A DNA stretch of 35,146 nt from Rhodocyclaceae bacterium (GCA_027310465.1 DAIDAU010000502.1:1-35146); one strand, 5' to 3'; positions 7,686-17,206 are shown, counted from the first letter of the stretch. Notes: generated by a model not told the origin, from the sequence alone. Made by a program: numbers and translations.

Positions 7686-8834
7686 ATGCCCTTGGCTGAA
7701 GACAGCGACCTCGAACGAACAGAATCAGCGACTTCACGGCGAATCGAGAAGGCCCGTGAGGAAGGCAACGTTCCGCAATCGCGCGAACTGATGGCCTTTC
7801 TCGTCATGGCTTCGGCGGTTGCCGGCATGTGGTCGCTCGGCTCCTGGATGTCGTTGCACGCCGGGGGAATCATGCGCCACGGCCTGACGTTCGGACGGGA
7901 TGCCGGCTTCGACACGAAGGCGATGGGCAACGTCTTCCTGGAGCTGTCGTGGGAGGCCTTGATGCTGATCGCGCCGATCTTCGTGCTGACCGTCCTGGCG
8001 GTGCTGCTGACCCCGTTCCTGATGGGCGGCTGGGTGTTCTCGGCGTCGGCGCTGACGCTGAATCTCGCCCGCCTCGATCCGGTCGCCGGCTTCAAGCGCA
8101 TGTTCTCGATGCAGACCGTCGGCGAGCTGGTCAAGGCGATCCTGAAGTCGCTGCTGATCGGCGGCATCATCTGGTGGGTGGTGCGCCACGAGCAGGACGA
8201 GCTGTTCGCGCTGATCGGGCAGCAGGTGGACGCGGCGATGGCCTCGACCGGACACATGCTGCTGTTCGCCTCCGCCGCTTTGCTCGGCGGCCTCGCCATC
8301 ATCGCCGCACTCGACGTGCCGTTCCAGCTCTGGCAATACTATTCGCGCCTGAAGATGACCAAGGAAGAGGTCAAGCAGGAAAACAAGGAAATGGAAGGCG
8401 ATCCGCAGCTCAAGGCGCGCATCCGCAGCCAGCAGCGCGAGATGGCGCGCCGGCGCATGATGGCCGAAGTGCCGAAGGCACAGGTGGTGGTGACCAACCC
8501 GAGCCACTTCGCCGTGGCGCTCAAGTACGAAGGCGACATGGCGGCGCCGCAGGTGGTGGCCAAGGGCATGAACATGATCGCGCTGAAGATCCGCGAACTG
8601 GCCGAGGAGAACTCGGTGCCGGTGATCGAGGCGCCGCCGCTGGCGCGTGCGCTCTACCGGCACGCCGAGCTCGGCGACCAGATTCCGGCGACGCTCTACA
8701 CCGCGGTGGCCGAGGTCATGGCCTACGTCTACCAGCTCAACCAGTTCCTCGCCGGCGGCGGCAAGCTGCTGCCGCCGCAGCTCCCGGCGGCGATCGCCGT
8801 GCCCGAAGGCATGGACCCGGGAGCCGCTGAATGA
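7686..8834 (+). CDS. flhB: Flagellar export apparatus protein FlhB
   Basis: FlhB family features, including the autocleavage motif in VVVTNPSHFAVALKY (NPTH-like NPSH); ORF track start at 7668, MPLAEDSDLERTE start at 7686 preferred. Confidence 0.95.
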   Translation: MPLAEDSDLERTESATSRRIEKAREEGNVPQSRELMAFLVMASAVAGMWSLGSWMSLHAGGIMRHGLTFGRDAGFDTKAMGNVFLELSWEALMLIAPIFVLTVLAVLLTPFLMGGWVFSASALTLNLARLDPVAGFKRMFSMQTVGELVKAILKSLLIGGIIWWVVRHEQDELFALIGQQVDAAMASTGHMLLFASAALLGGLAIIAALDVPFQLWQYYSRLKMTKEEVKQENKEMEGDPQLKARIRSQQREMARRRMMAEVPKAQVVVTNPSHFAVALKYEGDMAAPQVVAKGMNMIALKIRELAEENSVPVIEAPPLARALYRHAELGDQIPATLYTAVAEVMAYVYQLNQFLAGGGKLLPPQLPAAIAVPEGMDPGAAE

Positions 8835-10927
8835 ACGGCACGCTCTCGTTCCAGGGGCTGCTGAACCGCGGCAACCTCAAGGCGCTGGCGGCGCCCGCGC
8901 TGATCATCCTCATCCTGTCGATGATGGTGCTGCCGCTGCCGTCGTTCGCGCTCGACGTCTTCTTCACCTTCAACATCGCGCTGTCGGTGATGGTGATGCT
9001 GGTCGCGATGTACACGGTGAAGCCGCTCGACTTCTCGGTGTTCCCGACGGTGCTGCTGGTGACGACGCTGCTGCGGCTCTCGCTCAACGTCGCCTCGGCA
9101 CGCATCGTCCTGCTGCGCGGCCATACCGGGCCGGACGCCGCGGGCAAGGTCATCGAGGCCTTCGGCCAGTTCCTGGTCGGCGGCAACTACGCGGTCGGCA
9201 TCGTCGTGTTCATCATCCTGACCGTCATCAACTTCGTCGTCATCACCAAGGGCGCCGGCCGCATCGCCGAAGTCGGCGCGCGCTTCACCCTGGACGCCAT
9301 GCCGGGCAAGCAGATGGCGATCGACGCCGACCTCAACGCCGGCCTCATCGGCGAGGACGAGGCGCGCAAGCGCCGCTCCATGATCGCGCAGGAAGCCGAC
9401 TTCTACGGCTCGATGGACGGTGCCTCGAAGTTCGTGCGCGGCGACGCCGTCGCCGGCATCCTGATACTGCTGATCAACATCGTCGGCGGCCTGATCGTCG
9501 GCGTCGTCCAGCACGACATGGACGTCGGCGCCGCGGCCCGCCACTACACGCTGCTGACCATCGGCGACGGCCTCGTCGCGCAGATTCCGGCGCTGATCAT
9601 CTCGACCGCCGCCGGCCTGGTGGTGACGCGCGTCGGCGAGGACGCGGAAGACATCGGCTCGCAGTTCATCCGCCAGGTGTTCGGCAATCCCACGGTGCTG
9701 GTGCTGACCGCGTCGATCCTCGCCGTCCTGGGCATCATCCCCGGCATGCCGAACTTCGTCTTCCTGCTGCTGGCCGGCGCGATCGGCTGGCTGGCGTACT
9801 GGAGCCTCAAGCACAAGGCGGTCGAGGAGGCCAAGGCCCAGGGGCCGGCGGCGCCGGCCGCCGCGCCGGCCGAGGCCCAGGAAGCCTCGTGGTCGGACGT
9901 GGCGCCCGTCGACGTGCTCGGCCTCGAGGTCGGCTACCGGCTGATCCCGATGGTGGACAAGGGACAGGACGGCGACCTGTTGAAGCGCATCCGCGGGCTG
10001 CGCAAGAAGTTCGCGCAGGAGATCGGCTTCCTCACGGCGCCCGTGCACATCCGCGACAATCTCGAGCTCAAGCCCAACGCCTACCGCATCACGCTGAAGG
10101 GCGTCGAGGCCGGGACCGGCGAGTCCTTTCCGGGCATGTATCTCGCGATCAATCCGGGCCGCGTCAGCGGCCAGCTGCCGGGCAACCCGACCACCGATCC
10201 GGCCTTCGGCCTGCCGGCGGTCTGGATCGACGCCTCGCAGCGCGACCAGGCCCACGTCTTCGGCTACACGGTGGTGGACGCTGGCACCGTGGTGGCGACG
10301 CACCTGAACCACGTCATCCTCTCGCACGCCGCCGAGCTGCTCGGCCGCCAGGAGACCCAGGCGCTGCTCGACCACATCGCCAAGGACGCGCCCAAGCTCA
10401 TCGAGGATCTGGTGCCCAAGCTGCTCTCGCTCTCGATCGTGCAGCGCGTGCTGCAGAACCTGCTCGAGGAAGGCGTCAACATCCGCGACATGCGCACCAT
10501 CGTCGAGACGCTCGCCGAGCACGCCGCGCGCACCCAGGATCCGGCCGAACTCACCGCCCAGGTGCGCATCGCGCTGGGCCGCGCCATCGTCCAGCAGTTG
10601 TTCCCCGGCACCGGGGAGATGCAGGTCATGGCGCTGGATCCCGGCCTCGAGCGCATCCTGTCGCAGGCCGTGCAGGGCGGCGCGGGTGCCGAAGCCTCGG
10701 GCATCGAGCCCGGGCTCGCCGACACGCTGCTGCGCGAGACCGCCGCGGCGGCGCGGCGCCAGGAGGAAGCGGGCCTGCCGGCGGTGCTGCTGGTGCCGGG
10801 CAACCTGCGCTGGCTGCTGTCGCGCTTCCTGCGCCGCGGCGCGCCCAGCCTCAAGGTGCTGGCCAACGCCGAGATACCCGAAACCCGGACGATCCGCGTG
10901 AGCACGATCATCGGGGCCAAACCATGA
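8831..10927 (+). CDS. flhA: Flagellar export apparatus protein FlhA
   Basis: 698 aa; N-terminal multi-TM with LLVTTLLRLSLNVASARIVL and FVVITKGAGRIAEVGARFTLDAMPGKQMAIDADLNAG; ATGA overlap with flhB. Confidence 0.97.
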   Translation: MNGTLSFQGLLNRGNLKALAAPALIILILSMMVLPLPSFALDVFFTFNIALSVMVMLVAMYTVKPLDFSVFPTVLLVTTLLRLSLNVASARIVLLRGHTGPDAAGKVIEAFGQFLVGGNYAVGIVVFIILTVINFVVITKGAGRIAEVGARFTLDAMPGKQMAIDADLNAGLIGEDEARKRRSMIAQEADFYGSMDGASKFVRGDAVAGILILLINIVGGLIVGVVQHDMDVGAAARHYTLLTIGDGLVAQIPALIISTAAGLVVTRVGEDAEDIGSQFIRQVFGNPTVLVLTASILAVLGIIPGMPNFVFLLLAGAIGWLAYWSLKHKAVEEAKAQGPAAPAAAPAEAQEASWSDVAPVDVLGLEVGYRLIPMVDKGQDGDLLKRIRGLRKKFAQEIGFLTAPVHIRDNLELKPNAYRITLKGVEAGTGESFPGMYLAINPGRVSGQLPGNPTTDPAFGLPAVWIDASQRDQAHVFGYTVVDAGTVVATHLNHVILSHAAELLGRQETQALLDHIAKDAPKLIEDLVPKLLSLSIVQRVLQNLLEEGVNIRDMRTIVETLAEHAARTQDPAELTAQVRIALGRAIVQQLFPGTGEMQVMALDPGLERILSQAVQGGAGAEASGIEPGLADTLLRETAAAARRQEEAGLPAVLLVPGNLRWLLSRFLRRGAPSLKVLANAEIPETRTIRVSTIIGAKP

Positions 10928-10955
10928 CCACAACGCCTGACACGAAGGGTCCGAC

Positions 10956-12398
10956 ATGACCGTAAGACGCTATTTCGCCGAAACCGCCAGGGAGTGCCTG
11001 AAACGCGTGAAGGCCGATCTCGGTCCGGATGCCGTGGTGATGTCGAACCGCGCGGTGGATGGCGGCGTCGAGATCATGGCGATGTCGTCCGACAGCCTCA
11101 ACGCGCTGTCGCAGCAGCCGGCGCCGCAGCGCGTCGCGGTGCCGCCGCTGCGCCAGGAGCCGCGCAGCCCGGCGCCGCGTCCCGCCGCGCCGCCGCGCGC
11201 ACCGGCGCTCGACGACGATTACACGGTGAGCCTGTCCGCCAAGGCGCGCCAGCAGCCCTTCCAGGCGTGGCAGCCGCCGGTGGTCCAGCCGGCTCCGGCC
11301 CCGGCAGCCGCACCGGCTGCCAAGGCCCCGCAGACGGCGCTGCGGCCGCCGCCGCCGCGCGCCGAGGAGCGCGTGCCGTCGGCGGCCCAGGTGGCGGCCA
11401 AGCTCAGGGAAGCCGCCGAACCGGCGCCGCCGGCGCCCGCCGATGCGCAGGTGGCGCAGCTGATGACCGAGATGCAGAACATCAAGGCGATGCTGGAGCG
11501 ACAGCTGGCGGGCTTCGCCTGGGGCGAGCTGTCGCGCCAGACGCCGGCCAAGGCGCTGCTGCTCGCCGAGATGCTGGAAGCCGGCTTCTCCGGCGTGCTC
11601 GCCCGCAAGCTGACGGAGGAGATGCCCGGCGAGCTGTCGCCCGACGAGGGGCGCAAGTGGCTGAAGAGCGCGGTGAACCGGCGGCTGCGCACGCTGACCA
11701 ACGAAAACGACATCATCGACCGCGGCGGCATCTTCGCCGTGGTCGGCCCGACGGGCGTCGGCAAGACGACGACCACGGCCAAGCTGGCGGCGCGCTGCGT
11801 CGTGCGCTATGGCGCCGACCGCCTGGCGCTGCTGACGACCGACAGCTACCGCATCGGCGCGCACGAGCAGCTGCGCATTTACGGCCGCATCCTCGGCGTT
11901 CCCGTCCATATCGTCCGCGACGGCGAAGACCTGCGCCGCACCCTTTCCGACCTGCGCGACAAGCACATGGTGCTCATCGACACGGTGGGCATGAGCCAGC
12001 GCGATCGCATGGTGGCTGAGCAGGCGGCGATGCTGATGCGCGCCGGCGAGGTCAATCGGCTGCTGCTGCTCAACTCCACCGTCCGCGGCGACACCCTCGA
12101 CGACGTGATCCGCTCCTACGCCGGCGAGAATCTCGCGGGCTGCATCCTGACCAAGGTCGACGAGGCGGCGTCGCTGGCGCCGGTGCTGGACGCCGCGGTG
12201 CGCCACGGCCTGCTGCTCTCGTATGTCGCGAACGGCCAGCGGGTGCCGGAAGACCTGCACCTGCCGAACCGCAACTACCTGCTGCATCGCGCCTTCAAGC
12301 AGCCGGCGGCGGCCTCGCCGCATCGCCTGAACGAGGACGAGGTCGGCCTGGTGCTGTCGCCGCACGAAGTCGAGCCGCGGGAGGCGCGGCGTGCCTGA
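10956..12398 (+). CDS. flhF: Flagellar SRP-like GTPase FlhF
   Basis: AVVGPTGVGKTTTTAKLAARCVV…LLTTDSYRIGAHEQLRIYGRILGVP…VLIDTVGMSQRD; N-terminus MTVRRYFAETARECLKRVKADLGPDAVVMSNR. Confidence 0.96.
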   Translation: MTVRRYFAETARECLKRVKADLGPDAVVMSNRAVDGGVEIMAMSSDSLNALSQQPAPQRVAVPPLRQEPRSPAPRPAAPPRAPALDDDYTVSLSAKARQQPFQAWQPPVVQPAPAPAAAPAAKAPQTALRPPPPRAEERVPSAAQVAAKLREAAEPAPPAPADAQVAQLMTEMQNIKAMLERQLAGFAWGELSRQTPAKALLLAEMLEAGFSGVLARKLTEEMPGELSPDEGRKWLKSAVNRRLRTLTNENDIIDRGGIFAVVGPTGVGKTTTTAKLAARCVVRYGADRLALLTTDSYRIGAHEQLRIYGRILGVPVHIVRDGEDLRRTLSDLRDKHMVLIDTVGMSQRDRMVAEQAAMLMRAGEVNRLLLLNSTVRGDTLDDVIRSYAGENLAGCILTKVDEAASLAPVLDAAVRHGLLLSYVANGQRVPEDLHLPNRNYLLHRAFKQPAAASPHRLNEDEVGLVLSPHEVEPREARRA

Positions 12399-13215
12399 AG
12401 CGGCGAACATCGACCTGTCGGGCGACCAGGCGGCGGGCCTGCGCCGGCTGTTCGGCTCGCGCACGACGCAGGTGGTGGCTTTTGCCTCCGGGCGAGAATC
12501 GAGCGGGCGCACGACGCTGCTGGTGCAGACGGCGGCCGCGCTGGCCGCCGGCGGCCACGGCGTGGCGGTGATCGACGAGAATCCGGCGCCGCACAACGCG
12601 ATCTCCGCGTTCGGGCTCGCCGCGCGCTACGACCTGATGGACGCCGTCGCCGGAGATCGCCCGCTGCGCCAGGTGGCGATCCAGGCGGCGCCGCTGATCC
12701 GCATCTTTCCCGCGGCACGCGCGGCACGCGAGCTCCATGTCGCCGACGTCCTGCACCGCTCGAGGCTCGCCGGCTGCATGGCGGAGCTGCAGGGCGACGC
12801 CGCTTTCGTGCTCATCGACTGCGCGGCGCGGCGCGGCGGCCAGCTGTCCGCGCTCGCCCTCGCCGCCCGGCATCTCGCGGTGGTCGTCGCGGCGCAGAGC
12901 AGCGCGATCACGCACGCCTACGCACTGATCAAGCAGCTGGCGGCGGCGCGCGGCGGCCGCGGCAGCTTTCAGATCGTCATCACGCGCGCGCGCTCGCAGG
13001 ACGATGCGCGCGCCATCTTCGGCAACATGAAGCGCCTGGCGCGCGATCATCTCGGCGTGCGCCTGGATTTCCTCGGCACCGCGGCGACGCCGATCACCGC
13101 GCATCTGGCCGACGCGCTGGCGACGCGCCTGCCTCCCGCCTTCGATGCGTCTTATGCCGATGGATTTGCCGGGGAGGCGCCGGCAGCGCGCCCCGAAAAG
13201 AGCCTGATGGTATAG
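12391..13215 (+). CDS. flhG: MinD/FlhG-like flagellar number regulator with divergent P-loop
   Basis: GTG start overlapping flhF; MinD-like N-terminus QVVAFASGRESSGRTTLLVQTAAALAAGGHGVAVIDENP; position between flhF and fliA. Confidence 0.85.
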   Translation: MPEAANIDLSGDQAAGLRRLFGSRTTQVVAFASGRESSGRTTLLVQTAAALAAGGHGVAVIDENPAPHNAISAFGLAARYDLMDAVAGDRPLRQVAIQAAPLIRIFPAARAARELHVADVLHRSRLAGCMAELQGDAAFVLIDCAARRGGQLSALALAARHLAVVVAAQSSAITHAYALIKQLAAARGGRGSFQIVITRARSQDDARAIFGNMKRLARDHLGVRLDFLGTAATPITAHLADALATRLPPAFDASYADGFAGEAPAARPEKSLMV

Positions 13216-13248
13216 TAGGTGCCCTCACGGGCGGGCTTTTTTCCTACT
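13214..13248 (+). promoter_or_regulatory. Nested hairpin with T-tract immediately upstream of fliA (attenuator/terminator-like)
   Basis: Outer AGTAGG (13214-13219)/CCTACT (13243-13248), inner GCCC-TCAC-GGGC (13221-13232), T6 at 13237-13242. Confidence 0.5.
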
Positions 13249-13252
13249 GTCG

Positions 13253-13999
13253 ATGTACTCAGCCGAAGATGGTCTCACCAAGGAACAGCGCGTCGTTCAA
13301 TATGCTCCGCTGGTCAAGCGGATTGCCTATCATCTGATGGCGAAACTGCCGGCGAGCGTCCAAGTGGAGGATCTGGTGCAGAACGGCATGCTCGGTTTGC
13401 TCGACGCCATGGGACGCTTCGAGGAGGGCATGGGCGCCCAATTCGAGACCTACGCCGTGCAGCGCATCCGCGGCGCCATGCTCGACGGGCTGCGCGAGAA
13501 CGACTGGCTGCCGCGCGGCGTGCGGCGCGAAATGCGCCGCGTCGAAACCGCGATCCAGCAGCTCGAACACCTGCACGGCCGGCCGCCGACCGAGACCGAA
13601 CTGGCTGCCGCGCTGGGCATGGCGCTGGCCGACTACCAGACCCTGCTGCAGGAAGCCCGCGGCCATCAGCTGATCTACATCGAAGACCTCGGCAGCGACG
13701 ACGAGCAGTACCTCGACCGCAACTTCGCGGCGGCCACCCCCGATCCGCTGGCGGCGCTGGAGGATGCCGGCATGCGCGACGCCCTGATCAAGGCGATCGA
13801 GCACCTGCCCGAGCGCGAGCAGATGGTGATGGCGCTCTACTACGAAGAGGAATTGAACCTGCGCGAGATCGGCGAAGTGCTGAACGTGACGGAATCGCGC
13901 GTCTGCCAGTTGCACAGCCAGGCCATCGCGCGATTGCGCGCGGCCGTCACCGGCGAAGACAAGCCGTTGAAGAAGACCCGCTCGAGGCGGGCGGCATAA
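13253..13999 (+). CDS. fliA: Flagellar sigma factor sigma28 (FliA)
   Basis: Sigma70-family regions: VQYAPLVKRIAYHLMAKLPASVQVEDLVQNGMLGLLDAM, FETYAVQRIRGAMLDGLRENDWLPR, EELNLREIGEVLNVTESRVCQLHSQAIARLR. Confidence 0.97.
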   Translation: MYSAEDGLTKEQRVVQYAPLVKRIAYHLMAKLPASVQVEDLVQNGMLGLLDAMGRFEEGMGAQFETYAVQRIRGAMLDGLRENDWLPRGVRREMRRVETAIQQLEHLHGRPPTETELAAALGMALADYQTLLQEARGHQLIYIEDLGSDDEQYLDRNFAAATPDPLAALEDAGMRDALIKAIEHLPEREQMVMALYYEEELNLREIGEVLNVTESRVCQLHSQAIARLRAAVTGEDKPLKKTRSRRAA

Positions 14000-14011
14000 G
14001 GGACGGGACTC

Positions 14012-14752
14012 ATGGACATCATCAGCCTGATCGGTCTGACTCTCGGCATCGTCGCCATCGTCGGCGGACAGTTGCTCGAGGGCGGCCACATCGACGCATT
14101 GATCCAGCCGACGGCCTTCCTGATCGTCTTCGGCGGGACGATAGGCGCCACCTTGCTGGGCGCCCCGATGCGCGTCTTCTTCGCCGGCGTGAAGATGGTC
14201 AAGTGGGTGATGCTGCCGCCGGTGATCTCCTCGGCGCAGATGATCGACCAGGTCAGCCGCTGGAGCCACATCGCGCGCAAGGAGGGTCTGCTGGCGTTGG
14301 AGGCGCAGGTCAACTTCCTCAAGGATCCGTTCATGAGCAAGGGGCTGCAGCTGCTGGTCGACGGCGCCGAGCCGGAACGCATGCGCGAGGTGCTGGACGT
14401 CGAGATCGTCGCCTACGAGTCGCAGATGAAGGCGGCCGCCAAGATCTGGGAATCGGCCGGCGGCTACGCGCCGACCATCGGCATTCTCGGCGCGGTGATG
14501 GGCCTGATCCACGTGATGGAGAACCTCTCCGATCCTTCGAAGCTCGGCGCCGGCATCGCCGTGGCCTTCGTCGCCACGATCTACGGCGTCGGCTCCGCCA
14601 ACCTGATCTTCCTCCCCATCGGCAAGAAGCTGATCGCCAACATCGCGCGCCTGGTGACGATGCGCGAGATGTTCGTCGACGGCCTGGTCGGCATCGCCAA
14701 TGGGGACAACCCCCGCATCATCGAAAGCCGCCTGCAAGGCTACCTGCTGTGA
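14012..14752 (+). CDS. motC: Flagellar motor stator subunit, MotA family (MotC-like)
   Basis: MotA-type sequence: LIVFGGTIGATLLGAP, AGGYAPTIGILGAVMGLIHVMENLSDPSKLGAGIAVAFVATIYGVGSANLIFLPIGKKL; adjacent to fliA. Confidence 0.88.
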   Translation: MDIISLIGLTLGIVAIVGGQLLEGGHIDALIQPTAFLIVFGGTIGATLLGAPMRVFFAGVKMVKWVMLPPVISSAQMIDQVSRWSHIARKEGLLALEAQVNFLKDPFMSKGLQLLVDGAEPERMREVLDVEIVAYESQMKAAAKIWESAGGYAPTIGILGAVMGLIHVMENLSDPSKLGAGIAVAFVATIYGVGSANLIFLPIGKKLIANIARLVTMREMFVDGLVGIANGDNPRIIESRLQGYLL

Positions 14753-15618
14753 AGAATCGCCGTCGGCACGAGGAGGAGCACGAGAACCACGAACGCTGGC
14801 TCGTCTCCTACGCCGACTTCATCACGCTGATGTTCGCGTTCTTCGTCGTGATGTACGCGATCTCGCAGGTCAACGAAGGCAAGTACCGCATCCTCTCCGA
14901 TACGCTGGCTTCGGCGTTCAAGAACGTTCCCGGCAGCGCGGCGGGCACTTTCGAGGCGATCAATCCGGCGGCGCCCAAGCCGATCGCGGTGCCGATCCGC
15001 TCGATCAAGCCGACCATCAAGACCGACGAAAAGACGCGCCAGAAGCGGGACACCCTGCGCAAGATGGCCAAGGACGTGGCCGAGGCGCTGGCGCCGCTGG
15101 TGAAGGAAGGGCAGGTGCGCATCACCGAAGGCGCGCTGGGCATCACCATCGACATCAACGCCAATGTCCTGTTCGCGCCCGGCGAGGCGCGCCTCGACGT
15201 CGGCGCCGTGCGCGCGCTGTTCGCGGTGGCGCAGATCCTGGCGCCGACCGAGTTCCCCATCACCGTCGAGGGCCACACCGACAACACGCCGATCAGCACG
15301 CCGCAGTTCCCGTCGAACTGGGAGCTCTCCGGCGTGCGCGCGTCCAGCGTGGTGCGCCTGTTCATCGATGCCGGAGTCGATGCCAAGCGGCTGACGGTCG
15401 CCGGCTACGCCGATCAGCGGCCGGTGGCCGGCAACACTACGCCCGAGGGGCGCCAGCGCAATCGCCGCGTCGCGATCCTGATCGAGTCGCGCCCCGAGGA
15501 CGTGCCTGCGGAATTGAAGGTGGAAGAGGAAGGCCCGGCGCCGGCTGAGGGTGCCGCACCGGCCGCGCAGTCGGCTGCGGCGGCTCCGGCGCCCGCCGCC
15601 TCCCTGCGGCCGCGCTGA
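14749..15618 (+). CDS. motD: Flagellar motor stator subunit, MotB family with OmpA-like domain (MotD-like)
   Basis: GTG start overlapping the motC stop; WLVSYADFITLMFAFFVVMYAISQVNEGKY and OmpA-like ITVEGHTDNTPI…NWELSGVRASSVVRLFIDAGVDAKRLTVAGYADQRPV. Confidence 0.9.
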   Translation: MKNRRRHEEEHENHERWLVSYADFITLMFAFFVVMYAISQVNEGKYRILSDTLASAFKNVPGSAAGTFEAINPAAPKPIAVPIRSIKPTIKTDEKTRQKRDTLRKMAKDVAEALAPLVKEGQVRITEGALGITIDINANVLFAPGEARLDVGAVRALFAVAQILAPTEFPITVEGHTDNTPISTPQFPSNWELSGVRASSVVRLFIDAGVDAKRLTVAGYADQRPVAGNTTPEGRQRNRRVAILIESRPEDVPAELKVEEEGPAPAEGAAPAAQSAAAAPAPAASLRPR

Positions 15619-15620
15619 TA

Positions 15621-16097
15621 TCAGGCGCTGCTGAGAAAGCGGCGGCCGCCGCCGCCCACCTGCTGGCCATCGGGACCATACACCATGGCGCCGTCCGTGG
15701 CCGACATCAAGGCCGCCAGGGCCTTCTGGTTGTGCTGCCAGTGGATCGCGATCAGCTTGCCGTTGGTCTCGTTGAGGGCCCGCGCTTCCTTCGCCAGGGC
15801 GAGCAGCCGTTGCCACTGCGGCTGCAGCGTCTTGCCTTCGGGAGCGGCGGCGAGATAAGCCTCGACGCCTTCGCGTCCCGGCTTGCAATGATGGGCTGAG
15901 AGATATTGTTCGCGCTGCTCGCCGATCGCGCGCAGGCGCCCGGCGAACTCGGATTTGCGCTCGGCGATCGGCAGCAGCGCATCGGCGTTGCCGGAGGCGG
16001 CGAGCAGCTTCTGCTCCTCGCGCAGCAGTTCGATGAAGGCTCCTGCTTCCCGCGTTTCGGCGGCAAGCAGGTCGGCCAATGAGACGGCCGGCTGCAC
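15621..16097 (-). CDS. flgN: Flagellar chaperone FlgN
   Basis: 158-aa helical FlgN-like protein (LLREEQKLLAASGNADALLPIAERKSEFAGRLRAIGEQR) directly downstream of flgM. Confidence 0.88.
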   Translation of the reverse strand: MQPAVSLADLLAAETREAGAFIELLREEQKLLAASGNADALLPIAERKSEFAGRLRAIGEQREQYLSAHHCKPGREGVEAYLAAAPEGKTLQPQWQRLLALAKEARALNETNGKLIAIHWQHNQKALAALMSATDGAMVYGPDGQQVGGGGRRFLSSA

Positions 16098-16114
16098 GTG
16101 CTTCGGTCCGGTGG

Positions 16115-16411
16115 TCAGGAGTTCTTGGCCAGCAAGTCGCGAACGCTGCTCAGCAGGCCGTCGGCGATGCGCTCGGGATTGATCTTGAAGCGGCCTTCGG
16201 CGATCGCCTGCTTGATCTCGGCGACGCGCTGCGCATCGACGGGAGCGTCGGATACGTTGGCCTGGATTTCCTGCAACTTGCTGGAGAGCGAGGACAGGCT
16301 CACCTCGGTGTCCGCAGGAGGGGTGGAGCCGCGCTTCGCGCCCGTCGACGAACGGGTGCGAGTGTCGTTCGTAGCGCTTCCGAGGGGGGAAACGGTACTA
16401 CTGATCTTCAC
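16115..16411 (-). CDS. flgM: Anti-sigma28 factor FlgM
   Basis: 98 aa; FlgM C-terminal pattern VDAQRVAEIKQAIAEGRFKINPERIADGLLSSVRDLL. Confidence 0.93.
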   Translation of the reverse strand: MKISSTVSPLGSATNDTRTRSSTGAKRGSTPPADTEVSLSSLSSKLQEIQANVSDAPVDAQRVAEIKQAIAEGRFKINPERIADGLLSSVRDLLAKNS

Positions 16412-16447
16412 GGTTTGATTCCTTTCCGCCTAGGGCCACTGTCTTCG

Positions 16448-16474
16448 TTTACGGAAGCCTGCGCCGAAACTTGA
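16448..16474 (-). promoter_or_regulatory. Candidate sigma28 promoter for flgMN
   Basis: On - strand: TCAAGTTT-N11-TCCGTAAA; -35 matches 7/8 and -10 matches 5/8 to TAAAGTTT-N11-GCCGATAA. Confidence 0.55.
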
Positions 16475-16525
16475 GCCGAAATCGCGACAACGCCATGATT
16501 GTACAGCAGTTGCCTCGAGATGCCG

Positions 16526-17206
16526 TCAATATCCGACTTCGACCGCACCGCCGTTGCGGGCGATGCCGCTGACGACCTGGCCATTGCCGAGCCGCACCTG
16601 CGCGATTTGACCGTCGGCGGCATTGTTGAGTGCCCGTCCCTCGTTCGTCACCAGGAATCCCGGCCCCTTGGAAACGACCTTGACGCTCTGGCCCTGCTGG
16701 ATCGCCAGCGGCTGCCGCAGCATGTCCATTCGCAGCGGCCGCCCGGCCGGGATGGACACGGCGGCGGTGCGGCCGACGGCTTGGCGCTGGTCGGTCAGGA
16801 TGCCGGTCGGCAGTTCGGATAGGTCGCCGGTCTGCCGGGCCAGATCGGCTTCGGTGACGACCTGGCCCTGGACCAGGGGACGGCCGGTCACGACGTAATC
16901 CGCGACCACCCGGATGGTCACGGGAACGAACACGCTCCAGCCGCCTTCCTGAGCGCATCGCACAATGACGTTGGTATGTCCCCAGGCGCGGGCGCCGGGG
17001 GGCTGGCCGGCGTCGAACGCGGCGCAGGGCGCCAGGTTGTTGTTGGGATCGATCGCGCCGACGCTGAAGTTCACTTGCCCCGGAAGCCCCTTGGTCTGGA
17101 TGCGCAGGTAGTCCTCGACCGCTTTCCTGACCGGCGCGGGGTCCTGGCGCGCAAAACCGGGAGCGGCGAGGAGCATGGCGAGCGCGAGCGCGAGGAGGCG
17201 AATCAT
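16526..17206 (-). CDS. flgA: Flagellar P-ring assembly chaperone FlgA
   Basis: Signal peptide MIRLLALALAMLLAAPGFA; SAF/FlgA features ADYVVTGRPLVQGQVVTEADLA…IPAGRPLRMDMLRQPLAIQQGQSVKVV. Start at 17206 preferred over the ORF-track start at 17308. Confidence 0.92.
   Translation of the reverse strand: MIRLLALALAMLLAAPGFARQDPAPVRKAVEDYLRIQTKGLPGQVNFSVGAIDPNNNLAPCAAFDAGQPPGARAWGHTNVIVRCAQEGGWSVFVPVTIRVVADYVVTGRPLVQGQVVTEADLARQTGDLSELPTGILTDQRQAVGRTAAVSIPAGRPLRMDMLRQPLAIQQGQSVKVVSKGPGFLVTNEGRALNNAADGQIAQVRLGNGQVVSGIARNGGAVEVGY

Noticed and set aside
13219-15618. 799-aa ORF across fliA-motC-motD
   Set aside because: Only its 3' part (from GTG 14749) is MotD; the upstream portion is out of frame with fliA and motC
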